Below are positions 26,677 through 35,877 of a DNA stretch of 64,000 bases, one piece after another (position 1 is the first letter of the stretch; each line of letters opens with the position of its first letter). The DNA is taken from NCBI RefSeq assembly GCF_001911425.1, contig NZ_MPPL01000001.1, positions 5,396,094-5,460,093 on the forward strand, given 5' to 3'. The position numbers and the translations under genes were made by a program. This DNA comes from Mucilaginibacter polytrichastri (lineage in GTDB: Bacteria; Bacteroidota; Bacteroidia; Sphingobacteriales; Sphingobacteriaceae). The notes below the pieces were generated by a model. That model was not told where the DNA came from. It saw nothing but the letters and a program-made list of their open reading frames with translations, and did no database searches.

Positions 26677-27537
26677 ATGAGAACTTTAACAACCTGTTTT
26701 TGTGCTGGCCTTTGCCTGCTGTTGTGCACCTCGTTTCAGCCTGCGGGCAAATGGGTGAACCTGTTAGATAAAGACCTTTCGCAATGGAACAAATACCTCA
26801 GCTTTAAACATACCGATGGCGATGGTGGCAAAATTCCGAAAGATGCCAACGGTAAGGATATTAAAGCAATTGGTTATAACAAAGATACTGCCCATGTATT
26901 TTCTGTAAAAATGGAAAACGGCCAGCCGATGCTCCACATTAGCGGGGAAATTTATGGCTGCGTATTTACCAAACAAGATTTTAGTAACTACCGTTTAATG
27001 CTTAAGGTTAGATGGGGAAAAAATAAATTTATCCCGCGCCTGCATGAATACAAGGATTCGGGTGTGTTGTATAACTCACAAGGCCCTTCGGGGGTAGATT
27101 ATTGGCATTCGTGGATGCTGGGGCAAGAGTTTCAGGTAGGTGAAGGTACCATGGGCGATTACTGGCCTATTGCATCGGCACATATGGATATCCGGTCGAC
27201 CAAAAGAAGAGATACCACCACTTACATATTTGACCCCAAAGGAGAAAAGCATGACTACGGCGGCTACTGCCAGGCCATAGCCGACTATGAAACTAAAGGC
27301 GAAGGTGCATGGACACAATTAGAGCTGATTGTATTTGGCGACAAAGCCCTGCAAATTGTAAACGGGCATGTAGCCATGGCACTATCAAACTCGCGCTATA
27401 AAGACGGTGATGTAGTAAAGCCGCTTACCCACGGTAAAATTCAACTACAATGCGAATCGGCAGAGGTGGATTATAAGGATATTAAAATTCAGCAGATCAC
27501 TGCAATGCCGTCGCAGTATGCGGCTTATTTTAAATAA
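26677..27537 (+). CDS. DUF1080 (3-keto-disaccharide hydrolase-like) exported protein
   Basis: A 286-residue concanavalin-like protein. The ATG at 26677 yields a signal peptide (MRTLTTCFCAGLCLLLCTSFQ); the in-frame upstream start would add 26 residues and hide it. WVNLLDKDLSQWNKY and later GKIQLQCESAEVDYKDIKI are characteristic DUF1080 beginnings and ends (GKIxLQxEgxxVxFrNI). Domain members often act on glycosides or 3-keto sugars in the periplasm. It stands alone here, without oxidoreductase partners. Confidence 0.88.
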   Translation: MRTLTTCFCAGLCLLLCTSFQPAGKWVNLLDKDLSQWNKYLSFKHTDGDGGKIPKDANGKDIKAIGYNKDTAHVFSVKMENGQPMLHISGEIYGCVFTKQDFSNYRLMLKVRWGKNKFIPRLHEYKDSGVLYNSQGPSGVDYWHSWMLGQEFQVGEGTMGDYWPIASAHMDIRSTKRRDTTTYIFDPKGEKHDYGGYCQAIADYETKGEGAWTQLELIVFGDKALQIVNGHVAMALSNSRYKDGDVVKPLTHGKIQLQCESAEVDYKDIKIQQITAMPSQYAAYFK

Positions 27538-27652
27538 GTACCGTTATATTCACAGTGTAGTCCGTTTTTGAGAAGCAGAACACTTTGGAATACTCGAAAT
27601 ATACCGGGCATTAGCTTTAGTGCCTCCATACCTTAACCAATATCATACATCT

Positions 27653-28438
27653 ATGAATGAAGTTTCTATCGAACAAAGCAACCGTGTAAAGCAATCTGTC
27701 ACATCAGATCTTTTAAGCTACCTCTCTAAATGCCGGTTTGAATATTGGCCGGCACTAAGCTTTGGCGCGCGGTTAAGGATCGTCATAAAATCATATGCTG
27801 TTATGTTTATGGGGCTTTTTATTTCGTCCCTATTGCTCAAAGCTATTGATAGTTATGTGCCCGCCTTATTCCATGTGCCGCCTTTAATGCATAATGATAT
27901 TGCCAGGCTAATGCAGTCGATGCATGGTTCGGCACTTACGGTATTTTTAATAGTTTGTATTGGTGCGCCAGTGCTCGAAGAAACAATTTGCCGTTTACCG
28001 CTCTCATTCAAACCCCGGCATATTTCACTTGGCCTATCTTTAGCCGCATTATTTGCATCGGGGTTTAAATTAAAACCCGAATATTTTATGTCTGGCAACT
28101 TTGTAGTGCCTCTATTAATTGCTTCATCGGTGTATGGCATAGTGCAAACTTATCTCGGTAACCCAGATCGTTATGCTGCAGAAAGGCTCTCGTTAAACAC
28201 AAAACGGGGTTTTATTATATTTTCTATTCTGTTATTTGGGTTTATGCATATCACCAATTATCAGCCGCTGCATTACCAGGTTTGGTTTTTATATCCCTTG
28301 TATGTAATGCCGCAAATATTAATGGGCTGGTGCTTAAGCTATGTTAGGTTGCGTAATGGGGTCGCTTATTCTATGTTGTTGCACGGGTTAACCAACAGTG
28401 TTCCGTTTCTGGTTTTCTTAATCGGGCATCATCATTAA
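27653..28438 (+). CDS. CPBP family intramembrane glutamic protease
   Basis: A 261-residue membrane protein. The three motifs of the CPBP/Abi family are seen: EE in APVLEETICRLPL, H in FGFMHITNY, and H in YSMLLHGLTNSVPF. About eight hydrophobic segments are present. The ATG at 27653 was chosen over a GTG 33 bases upstream. These Rce1-like proteins cut peptides within membranes or act in bacteriocin immunity; the substrate is unknown. No immunity or toxin gene is adjacent. Confidence 0.87.
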   Translation: MNEVSIEQSNRVKQSVTSDLLSYLSKCRFEYWPALSFGARLRIVIKSYAVMFMGLFISSLLLKAIDSYVPALFHVPPLMHNDIARLMQSMHGSALTVFLIVCIGAPVLEETICRLPLSFKPRHISLGLSLAALFASGFKLKPEYFMSGNFVVPLLIASSVYGIVQTYLGNPDRYAAERLSLNTKRGFIIFSILLFGFMHITNYQPLHYQVWFLYPLYVMPQILMGWCLSYVRLRNGVAYSMLLHGLTNSVPFLVFLIGHHH

Positions 28439-28662
28439 AATTAAGGGACGAGAGCCAGAAATCAAGGCTGAAAAGCAATTCTGTTAATTTATAAATTTAA
28501 AAAATTCTGGTTAAAGACAGGGAGCAGATGGCCAACATATTATCTTTCTAGTACCTCTGGATGACGGCGCAAAAAATAACGGGGAAAATCTATCGCTATC
28601 GCTCGGGTTGACAAAATTTGTATAATACATAGCATATACTAATACACTTCTTTACAATTTTA

Positions 28663-28670
28663 TACATTTG
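28663..28670 (+). promoter_or_regulatory. -7 box upstream of aspS
   Basis: TACATTTG matches TAnnTTTG and lies 24 bases before the aspS ATG. A TTGAC at 28608-28612 is too far to be its -33 element. Confidence 0.5.
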
Positions 28671-28694
28671 CAGACTTTGACAATTTAAGAGGCT

Positions 28695-30440
28695 ATGCTC
28701 AGAACACACACTTGCGGCGAATTAAACATCAGTAATTTAGGTGAAACCGTAACCCTATCGGGTTGGGTACAGAAATCGCGCGATTTGGGCGGTACCACAT
28801 TTGTGGATATCCGAGATCGTTATGGTTTAACGCAATTGGTTTTTAATACCGATACAGATGCTCAGCTACGAGATCAGGGCCGCGGGCTTGGTCGCGAGTA
28901 TGTGATCACCGTTACCGGTAAGGTGCTGGAGCGTTCTAACAAGAATTTGAAGATTTCTACAGGTGAAATTGAGATCACGGTAGAAAGCATCGAGATATTA
29001 AACGAATCTAAAATTCCTCCGTTTTTAATTGAGGACGAAACCGATGGTGGCGAAGAGTTACGTGCTAAATACCGCTACCTGGATTTACGCCGTGCGCCTA
29101 TCCGTAACAACCTTATTTTACGCCACAAAATGGCGCAGGAGGTTCGCCGTTATTTAAGCGATCTGGACTTTATCGAGGTAGAAACCCCGGTATTAATAAA
29201 ATCAACCCCGGAAGGTGCGCGCGATTTTGTGGTGCCAAGCCGCATGAACCCGGGCGAATTTTACGCCCTGCCGCAATCGCCGCAAACGTTTAAACAATTG
29301 CTGATGGTGAGCGGTTTCGACCGTTATTTCCAGATTGTTAAATGTTTCCGTGATGAGGATTTACGTGCCGACCGCCAGCCTGAATTTACCCAGATTGACT
29401 GTGAACTGTCCTTCGTAACCCAGGAAGACATTCTGAATATATTTGAAGGCCTTACCCGCCACTTGTTTAACAAGGTGAAGGGTATCGAGCTAAACGAGTT
29501 TCCGCGCATGTTCTACGCAGATGCGATGCGTTTATACGGATCAGACAAACCAGACCGCCGTTTTGGGATGGAGTTTGTGGAGATGAACGACCTGGTAAAA
29601 GGCAAAGACTTCAGCGTATTTGATAACGCCGAACTGGTGGTTGGTATCAACGCTAAAGGTGCTGCCAGCTATACACGCAAGCAACTGGACGAGCTTACCG
29701 AATTTTTAAAACGCCCGCAAATTGGCGCCACCGGTTTAATTTACATGCGTTACAATACTGACGGCACGCTAAAATCATCAGTAGATAAATTTTATAATGA
29801 AGACGACCTGACCAACTGGGCAGCTGCCTTTGGTGCAGAGCAAGGCGATTTAATATTGATACTTGCCGGCAATACCGATAAAGTACGCAAGCAAATGAAC
29901 GAGTTACGTCTGGAAATGGGTACCCGTTTAGGCTTACGCGATAAAAACACCTATGCACCGCTTTGGGTGGTTGATTTCCCGCTGTTGGAGTTTGATGAAG
30001 AAAGTGGCCGTTACCACGCCATGCACCATCCGTTCACCTCGCCTAAGCCAGAGGATATTTCACTGCTGGATACCAACCCCGGCGATGTACGTGCCAATGC
30101 TTACGATTTGGTCATAAACGGTACCGAAATTGGTGGTGGTTCTATCCGTATCCACAATAAAGATCTGCAAGGGCTGATGTTTAAGCATTTGGGCTTTAGT
30201 AAAGAAGAGGCACAGAAACAATTTGGCTTCCTGATGGATGCCTTTGAATATGGCGCGCCTCCGCACGGTGGTATCGCATTCGGCTTCGACAGGTTAGCTT
30301 CTATCTTCGCTGGGTTAGATTCTATTCGCGATGTGATTGCCTTCCCTAAAAACAATTCGGGCCGCGATGTAATGATCGATTCGCCATCAACCATTGCCGA
30401 TGCGCAAATGAACGAGCTGAAAATAAAGACGACTGTATAA
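28695..30440 (+). CDS. aspS: Aspartyl-tRNA synthetase
   Basis: A 581-residue class II synthetase, the normal length for the bacterial type. The N-terminal OB-fold anticodon domain contains LSGWVQKSRDLGG. Motif 2 is FDRYFQIVKCFRDEDLRADRQPEFTQID; the bacterial GAD insertion follows; motif 3 is GIAFGFDRLASIFAG. It charges tRNA(Asp) in the cytoplasm. A good -7 box and a downstream terminator indicate a single-gene transcript. Discrimination between AspRS and the nondiscriminating form cannot be settled here. Confidence 0.97.
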   Translation: MLRTHTCGELNISNLGETVTLSGWVQKSRDLGGTTFVDIRDRYGLTQLVFNTDTDAQLRDQGRGLGREYVITVTGKVLERSNKNLKISTGEIEITVESIEILNESKIPPFLIEDETDGGEELRAKYRYLDLRRAPIRNNLILRHKMAQEVRRYLSDLDFIEVETPVLIKSTPEGARDFVVPSRMNPGEFYALPQSPQTFKQLLMVSGFDRYFQIVKCFRDEDLRADRQPEFTQIDCELSFVTQEDILNIFEGLTRHLFNKVKGIELNEFPRMFYADAMRLYGSDKPDRRFGMEFVEMNDLVKGKDFSVFDNAELVVGINAKGAASYTRKQLDELTEFLKRPQIGATGLIYMRYNTDGTLKSSVDKFYNEDDLTNWAAAFGAEQGDLILILAGNTDKVRKQMNELRLEMGTRLGLRDKNTYAPLWVVDFPLLEFDEESGRYHAMHHPFTSPKPEDISLLDTNPGDVRANAYDLVINGTEIGGGSIRIHNKDLQGLMFKHLGFSKEEAQKQFGFLMDAFEYGAPPHGGIAFGFDRLASIFAGLDSIRDVIAFPKNNSGRDVMIDSPSTIADAQMNELKIKTTV

Positions 30441-30493
30441 ATGTGCATAGCTACTACAGCGAGATGTGCACATGATTAAATAAAATAATGAAA

Positions 30494-30517
30494 GAAGAGG
30501 TTTAGGCCTCTTTTTTT
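30494..30517 (+). terminator. Rho-independent terminator after aspS
   Basis: AAGAGG and CCTCTT arms around TTTAGG, followed by a run of T. Confidence 0.7.
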
Positions 30518-30651
30518 GTTAAAAAGAGTTAAAAACAGAATTGAGACTGTAAAAAGCCGCAATTTTACGACTCATTGTTACAATAATTACATGTTAAACG
30601 TAGTTACAGGAGTGTAGCATTTTGAACCCCATACACATAAAAAAACAACAC

Positions 30652-31142
30652 ATGAAAAAATACCTACTTTAATCTTATTAGCCGTAATCGGCATTTCGTC
30701 TTGCAAGAAAAGTTCGTCTGACGCTACAGACGCTGCTACCGCTGCCACTGCTGCAGCACAAGCTAAAACAGACGATGCTACTATACAAGCGTATTTAACA
30801 GCTAATAACATTACGGCCACTAAACTTTCAACCGGATTGTACTACACGGTTGTTACAGCAGGTACAGGTGCATACCCAACAGCCTCATCCACAGTAACTG
30901 TAAACTATACTGGTTACCTGCTCGATGGAACTATCTTCGACAGTGGTAAAAGCTTTCAAACCGGCATCTCTTCAACCAGTAACATCATTGAGGGTTGGAA
31001 ACAAGGCATTCCGCACATTAATCTGGGTGGCCGTATCCAGCTTTTCATTCCATCTGCCTTAGCTTACGGTACTACGGCACAAACCAAGATCCCGGCAAAT
31101 TCATGCCTTATGTTTACCATTGATCTGATCGGGCTTAATTAA
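30652..31142 (+). pseudogene. FKBP-type peptidyl-prolyl isomerase lipoprotein, frameshifted at a poly-A run
   Basis: From the ATG at 30652 the frame reads MKKYLL then stops. One extra A in the six-A run at 30655-30660 would instead give MKKIPTLILLAVIGISSC, a perfect lipoprotein signal, continuing uninterrupted to 31142. The body carries an Ala-rich linker (about residues 25-45) and a full FKBP domain: VTVNYTGYLLDGTIFDSG, IIEGWKQGIPHINLGG, LFIPSALAYG and IPANSCLMFTIDLIGLN. FKBP isomerases assist folding in the periplasm. The lesion lies in a homopolymer, so slippage, phase variation or sequencing error are all possible. As read, the lipoprotein is not made. Confidence 0.82.
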
Positions 31143-31146
31143 TTTG

Positions 31147-31205
31147 TTTATTTGTCAATTAGCCAATGCTTTTATATAGCTATGATTGGCTAATTGACAA
31201 ATAAA
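31147..31205. terminator. 21-bp perfect inverted repeat, TTGTCAATTAGCCAAT type
   Basis: Arms 31147-31167 and 31185-31205 are perfectly complementary around a 17-base loop. It lies between the FKBP and M20 genes. The TTTGTCAATTAG words link it to the larger hairpin at 37936-38024. It may terminate the upstream transcript. Confidence 0.7.
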
Positions 31206-31251
31206 AAGAGTTTTTTTCATTATCTTTCAGTCTCACTAACTTACTGACTGC

Positions 31252-32562
31252 ATGATAAAAAAACTTTACCCCTTAATCTTTTCTTTATTTTCTATCGGCG
31301 CTTTTGCACAAACCCCCGCTATGAGGGCGGCGGTGAGCAAAAAAGCCGATGCAATGGAGAAAAAAGTAATTGCCTGGCGTCGTGATTTTCACGAGCACCC
31401 CGAATTAGGTAACCACGAGGTGCGCACGGCCGATATTGTTGCCAAACACTTACAATCATTAGGTATTGAAGTAAAAACAGGCGTAGCCCACACCGGTGTG
31501 GTTGGGATACTCAAAGGCGGCAAGCCCGGCCCTGTAGTAGCCCTGCGTGCCGATATGGATGGCCTGCCGGTTACCGAGCGTGTTAACATTCCCTTTGCAT
31601 CTAAAGTAAAAACCATGTACAATGGCAACGAGGTTGGCGTAATGGCAGCCTGTGGCCACGATTCGCATGTGGCCATACTGATGGGGGTTGCCGAGATCCT
31701 GGCTTCTATGAAAGCCGACCTGCATGGTACTGTGAAGTTTATTTTCCAACCGGCAGAAGAAGGCCCGCCGGTAGGCGAAGATGGCGGTGCCGAACTAATG
31801 GTTAAAGAAGGCGTGCTCGAAAACCCTAAAGTTGATGTGATCTTCGGGCTGCATATTAACTCGCAGACAGAGGTTGGCAAAATAGGCTACCGCCCAGGTG
31901 GCACCATGGCGGCCGTTAATGATATGCAAATCATCGTAAAGGGTCGTTCTGCACATGGTGCTTACCCTTGGAGCAGTATCGACCCGATTGTGGTTTCGGC
32001 ACAGATTATCAATAACCTGCAAACCATTGTGAGCCGCAACCTGGATGTAACCCAAAATGGCGCTGTAGTAACCATAGGGGCTATTAATGGCGGTAATCGC
32101 TCTAATATTATCCCCGAAAAAGTGGAGATGCTGGGCACTCTGCGTGCCTTGAGCACAGCCGATGAAAAAATGCTGATTGAGCGCGTTAAACAAATAGCCA
32201 CCAAAACAGCAGAGGCCAACGGTGCCACGGCTGAAGTTAAGATCCCTTACAGCAACCATTACCCGGTAACTTATAACGACCCGGCCCTGACCGCCAAAAT
32301 GCTACCTACGCTGCAGGCGACTGCCGGTACCGAGAACGTGCTGTTACGCCCTGCCGCAACCGGCGCCGAAGACTTTAGTTTTTTTGAGCAAAAGGTACCG
32401 GGATTGTTTTTCTTTTTAGGAGGCATGCCTAAAGGCGGCGATCCGCTGAAGGCGCCATCGCACCATACGCCCGATTTTTATATAGACGAAAGCGGGTTTA
32501 CCCTTGGTGTAAAAGCCATGTGTAATTTAACGCTGGAATATATGACGAGCAAAACAAAATAA
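31252..32562 (+). CDS. M20 family amidohydrolase/peptidase, exported
   Basis: A 436-residue protein with signal peptide (KKLYPLIFSLFSIGAFAQ). M20D-type metal motifs appear as RRDFHEHPELG, ALRADMDGLPV, ACGHDSHVA and PAEEGPP, with the C-terminal TGAEDFSFF. Relatives hydrolyse N-acyl amino acids, hippurate or indole-acetyl conjugates. An exported version is common in Bacteroidota. It stands between two hairpins and so is probably a single-gene unit. Confidence 0.92.
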   Translation: MIKKLYPLIFSLFSIGAFAQTPAMRAAVSKKADAMEKKVIAWRRDFHEHPELGNHEVRTADIVAKHLQSLGIEVKTGVAHTGVVGILKGGKPGPVVALRADMDGLPVTERVNIPFASKVKTMYNGNEVGVMAACGHDSHVAILMGVAEILASMKADLHGTVKFIFQPAEEGPPVGEDGGAELMVKEGVLENPKVDVIFGLHINSQTEVGKIGYRPGGTMAAVNDMQIIVKGRSAHGAYPWSSIDPIVVSAQIINNLQTIVSRNLDVTQNGAVVTIGAINGGNRSNIIPEKVEMLGTLRALSTADEKMLIERVKQIATKTAEANGATAEVKIPYSNHYPVTYNDPALTAKMLPTLQATAGTENVLLRPAATGAEDFSFFEQKVPGLFFFLGGMPKGGDPLKAPSHHTPDFYIDESGFTLGVKAMCNLTLEYMTSKTK

Positions 32563-32576
32563 GACTATACCAATAC

Positions 32577-32615
32577 AAAAAATGCGATTTATCTATTAGA
32601 TAAATCGCATTTTTT
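32577..32615. terminator. Bidirectional terminator hairpin
   Basis: Perfect 19-bp arms (32577-32595 and 32597-32615) flanking one base, with A-run and T-run ends. It separates the convergent M20 and TlpA-like genes. Confidence 0.9.
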
Positions 32616-32686
32616 GTTGAAAAAAGTATTACTCATTTAAGTAATGCTTTTTTCGAAAGTTTTAGCTACTTCGGTGCTTGTAGGCA

Positions 32687-33889
32687 CTACTTTTCTGCCA
32701 GTAAGTCCTGTGTTATCTTTTCAAACTGGCTGATAAATTCGGTATAGTAATCGCCTGTGCCGGGGCCACTGAAGCCGGTGTAAATTTTTCTTACGTCACC
32801 TTTTTTATCGATGATTAATGTGGTTGGGAACGAGAAGAAATTGGCCAGTGCAGGCAAGCTTTCTCCGGTTTCTTTTTTGTTGCTGGTATGGCCGGTTATC
32901 AGTATCGGGTATGGGATGTTGAAATGATTTTTCTCCCGCAGTAATGATGCTTTCGATTTGTTGAAATCTGTAGTGCGCTCATAAGCCAGGTCAACTACCT
33001 CCACGCCTTTGTTGTGGTACTTTTTGTAATATTTTACCAGGTAAGCGGTTTGGTCCATACAGTTGGGGCACCACGAGCCCATAATTTCTACTATTACCAC
33101 TTTATTTTTAAAACGCGGGTCGCTTAGCGATACCTTGTTACCATCAAGATCGGGGAAGGAGAACTCCAGTTTTTTGTAGCCCGGTTTTAAAAAAGTAAGT
33201 GCATAAGCATCAGGTAGTTTGGCATCGGGTTTACGCACGGCATGCCATGGCGTTTTACCGAATAAGCCATTAACCAAAGTGTTTTCATCTTTCAGCGTGG
33301 CTGTGAATAAAAAGGCATGGCCTCCGTCAAAGCATGAGAGGGAAAGTTTATCGCCCGAAATAGAACCTTCCAGGTAGCGGTAATCGCCGGTGGTGGTTAA
33401 AAATGTGCCGGTAACCTTGTTGCCGGTTTGCTTAAATTCAGCAACGGTGGTATCCGGCTCATCTGCACCAATAATGGCCGACCATCTGCCTGCTACGGTA
33501 TATTTGGTAGGCTCGGTAGTTTTAAAGCGGTACGCTACACCCGGTTCTGCAGCAAATGGAATTTGCACATCGCGCTCGCCCAAATGCCTTACCCAGTTAC
33601 CTTTCAGGCTGGCACCATCAAATTTCAGCTTAAATTCAGAATCGAACAAGGGCATCTGGATCAGTACGGAATCATCCTTGATCTTAATATCATTAACCTT
33701 AAAGCGTTCGCTGCCATTAATAATGGCTATTTGCTGGTGCCCGGCTGTATCCTTTATATTAAAGTTAAAAGGCAGTTCGCCGGCAGGTATTTGCAATGTA
33801 CCGCGCCATATGCCCGTGGTTAGCTTTTTTTGCGCAAAGCCACTTGCTGCCGTTAATAATAGGGCTAAGGTTATAATCCGGATTTTCAT
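32687..33889 (-). CDS. TlpA-like thioredoxin-fold lipid/periplasmic disulfide reductase
   Basis: A 400-residue exported protein (signal MKIRIITLALLLTAASGFAQ). The first 230 residues form a beta-rich region without a recognised family, containing GIWRGTLQIPAGELPFNFNI. The C-terminal 150 residues are a TlpA/AhpC-type thioredoxin domain with redox motif WCPNC in EIMGSWCPNCMDQ and the cis-proline region FSFPTTLIIDKKG. It probably reduces periplasmic disulfides. The ATG at 33889 was preferred to a TTG six bases upstream. Confidence 0.88.
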   Translation of the reverse strand: MKIRIITLALLLTAASGFAQKKLTTGIWRGTLQIPAGELPFNFNIKDTAGHQQIAIINGSERFKVNDIKIKDDSVLIQMPLFDSEFKLKFDGASLKGNWVRHLGERDVQIPFAAEPGVAYRFKTTEPTKYTVAGRWSAIIGADEPDTTVAEFKQTGNKVTGTFLTTTGDYRYLEGSISGDKLSLSCFDGGHAFLFTATLKDENTLVNGLFGKTPWHAVRKPDAKLPDAYALTFLKPGYKKLEFSFPDLDGNKVSLSDPRFKNKVVIVEIMGSWCPNCMDQTAYLVKYYKKYHNKGVEVVDLAYERTTDFNKSKASLLREKNHFNIPYPILITGHTSNKKETGESLPALANFFSFPTTLIIDKKGDVRKIYTGFSGPGTGDYYTEFISQFEKITQDLLAEK

Positions 33890-34004
33890 TTGCAATGGGT
33901 TGTTTTTTAAATATAGCGATCTGCCATGAGCTATGTTTGTTTTTATTGCAGATCTAAAAGTCTACCAAAACAGTAGTCTTATCAAAGATAATAACAGCGG
34001 CGTA

Positions 34005-35144
34005 TTATTTCAACAAATCGCGCGATATGACAATTTTCTGAATCTCAGACGTGCCCTCATAGATCTGGGTGATCTTGGCATCGCGCATCAGGCGTTCTAC
34101 GTGGTACTCTTTAATAAAGCCATACCCGCCATGTATCTGCACAGCCTCTACAGCAACTTTCATGGCTGCCTCAGATGCAAATAACTTAGCCATAGCACTT
34201 GCGGCTCCGTAGGGTTGCCCATTATCTTTTAGCCAGGCCGCGCGCAGGCAAAGCAGGCGGGCGGCTTCTATTTCGGTAGCCATATCGGCCAGTTTAAATT
34301 GAATGGCCTGGTGGTCTGAAAGCGGCTTGCCAAAGGTTTTACGTTCTTTCGAGTAATTAAGGGCAAGTTCATAAGCGCCCGAAGCAATACCCAATGCCTG
34401 GGCAGCAATACCAATACGGCCGCCTTCTAAAACCTTCATGGCAAAGGGAAACCCAAAACCATCCTCACCAATGCGGTTGGCTTTGGGCACCTTTACATCG
34501 GTAAACATTAACGAATGCGTGTCTGACCCTCGGATGCCCATCTTGTTTTCTTTAGCACCCACGGCAAAGCCCTCCATGCTGCGCTCAACAATTAAGGCGT
34601 TGATGCCTTTAGAACCCTTTTCGGGGTGGGTTTGTGCAATTACAATATAGGTAGATGCCGAGTTACCATTGGTGATCCAGTTTTTAACGCCGTTTAATAA
34701 ATAATAGTCGCCCATGTCAACAGCGGTGGTATGCTGCGATGTGGCATCAGAGCCTGCTTCTGGTTCAGAAAGGCAAAAAGCGCCAATCACTTCACCTTTG
34801 GCCAGGGGCAGCAGGTATTTTTGTTTCTGTTCTTCGTTGCCATATTTCTCTAAGCCATAACAAACCAATGAATTGTTTACAGATACCACTACTGAAGCAG
34901 AGGCGTCAACTTTAGAAAGTTCTTCCATGGCCAGCACATAAGATGTAGTATCCATGCCGCCGCCGCCATATTGGGGTGCAACCATCATCCCTAAAAAACC
35001 CAGTTCACCCAGTTTTTTCATTTGTTCGGTAGGGAAGGTTTGGTGCTCGTCGCGTTCTATAACGCCGGGTTTTAAATCGTTTTGGGCAAAATTGCGGGCA
35101 GCCTGGCGAATCATAAGTTGCTCTTCAGTAAAATCGAAATTCAT
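34005..35144 (-). CDS. Acyl-CoA dehydrogenase (short-chain type)
   Basis: A 379-residue FAD enzyme of normal family length. Signatures are MMVAPQYGGGGMDTTSYVLAMEELSKVDAS, FCLSEPEAGSDA, NGVKNWITNG and the C-terminal YEGTSEIQKIVISRDLL. The glutamate in IYEGTSEIQ marks the short-chain/butyryl-CoA type where that residue is the base. It catalyses the first step of fatty acid or branched-chain amino acid beta-oxidation. It stands alone, without other oxidation genes nearby. Confidence 0.95.
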   Translation of the reverse strand: MNFDFTEEQLMIRQAARNFAQNDLKPGVIERDEHQTFPTEQMKKLGELGFLGMMVAPQYGGGGMDTTSYVLAMEELSKVDASASVVVSVNNSLVCYGLEKYGNEEQKQKYLLPLAKGEVIGAFCLSEPEAGSDATSQHTTAVDMGDYYLLNGVKNWITNGNSASTYIVIAQTHPEKGSKGINALIVERSMEGFAVGAKENKMGIRGSDTHSLMFTDVKVPKANRIGEDGFGFPFAMKVLEGGRIGIAAQALGIASGAYELALNYSKERKTFGKPLSDHQAIQFKLADMATEIEAARLLCLRAAWLKDNGQPYGAASAMAKLFASEAAMKVAVEAVQIHGGYGFIKEYHVERLMRDAKITQIYEGTSEIQKIVISRDLLK

Positions 35145-35203
35145 AAAATAGCATATTTGGTTTTCAAATATAATACTATGCGTGCATAGTAAAAAACTGG
35201 CAC

Positions 35204-35231
35204 AAAAAAAGAGAGCTCTTGCGAAGCTCCC
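35204..35231 (-). terminator. Minus-strand terminator of a candidate small transcript
   Basis: Reading on the minus strand: GGGAGCT, loop TCGCAAG, AGCTCTC, then seven T. It lies upstream of the acyl-CoA dehydrogenase gene, so it must end a separate transcript coming from 35250-35390. Confidence 0.6.
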
Positions 35232-35251
35232 TTTCCCCTAATTAATTTAAA

Positions 35252-35374
35252 CTATTGATTAAACCCAAAACAAAGAACAAAAAACCTCAGCTTGGGCGTC
35301 TGAGAATTCAAAAACAAATATTTTTTGTAGGTAGATGTTGTTTTATATTTTTCACAGGTGTAACGTAGAGTCAT
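35252..35374 (-). other. Candidate small transcription unit: 40-residue ORF or small RNA
   Basis: Between a minus-strand TACTTTTG box (35386-35393, fits TAnnTTTG) and the terminator at 35204-35231 lies a transcript-sized unit of about 175 bases. It contains an ATG frame of 40 codons (MTLRYTCEKYKTTSTYKKYL..., stop at 35252) and a CTCAG/CTGAG hairpin followed by T residues near 35286-35305. The peptide resembles nothing known to me. Whether it is translated or works as RNA is open. The surrounding 396-base gap (35145-35540) has no other gene. Confidence 0.35.
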
Positions 35375-35540
35375 TAATAACGATACAAAAGTAAAGCCAC
35401 AATTTTAATATTATACTTACTAATACGTCATAATTTATTATTTTCACACTTATATTTACAGTAAATAATAAAAAAGTATAATTGACCAAGCAGTAACCTA
35501 AGTAAAATAAGCTATACCCCTAAAACTAACTGACTAAAAA

Positions 35541-35783
35541 ATGCTACTCACTGATTTTGAATACCTTAATAACTCTGAAGATGCCTTTAAAAAGAAGGTA
35601 GCCCTGCAGATTAAGCGCCTGCGACGACAAAACCAAGTTACGCAGGAACGCTTTTACAGCGAAACCAATATTAATATCGCCCGACTCGAATCTGGAAAAA
35701 TAGATGTACGTTTAGATACACTGCGAAAGATTTGTTACTACTTTGATGTTTCCCTATCCGGATTTTTCCAGGGTATTTATTAA
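35541..35783 (+). CDS. XRE-family helix-turn-helix regulator
   Basis: An 80-residue DNA-binding protein consisting almost wholly of a Cro/C1-type HTH (LQIKRLRRQNQVTQERFYSETNINIARLESGKIDVRLDTLRKICYYFDVSLSGFF). It has no toxin partner next door. It precedes the M13 peptidase gene by 94 bases. The upstream region is A/T-rich. Its targets are unknown. Confidence 0.88.
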   Translation: MLLTDFEYLNNSEDAFKKKVALQIKRLRRQNQVTQERFYSETNINIARLESGKIDVRLDTLRKICYYFDVSLSGFFQGIY

Positions 35784-35877
35784 AAACTACTAAATTAGTG
35801 TATTAATTTTTAAATAATTCCATTTTTCTATACAACGAATCCTAAATTCTGTACAGAATGATTTACAAGCTGCTAAA

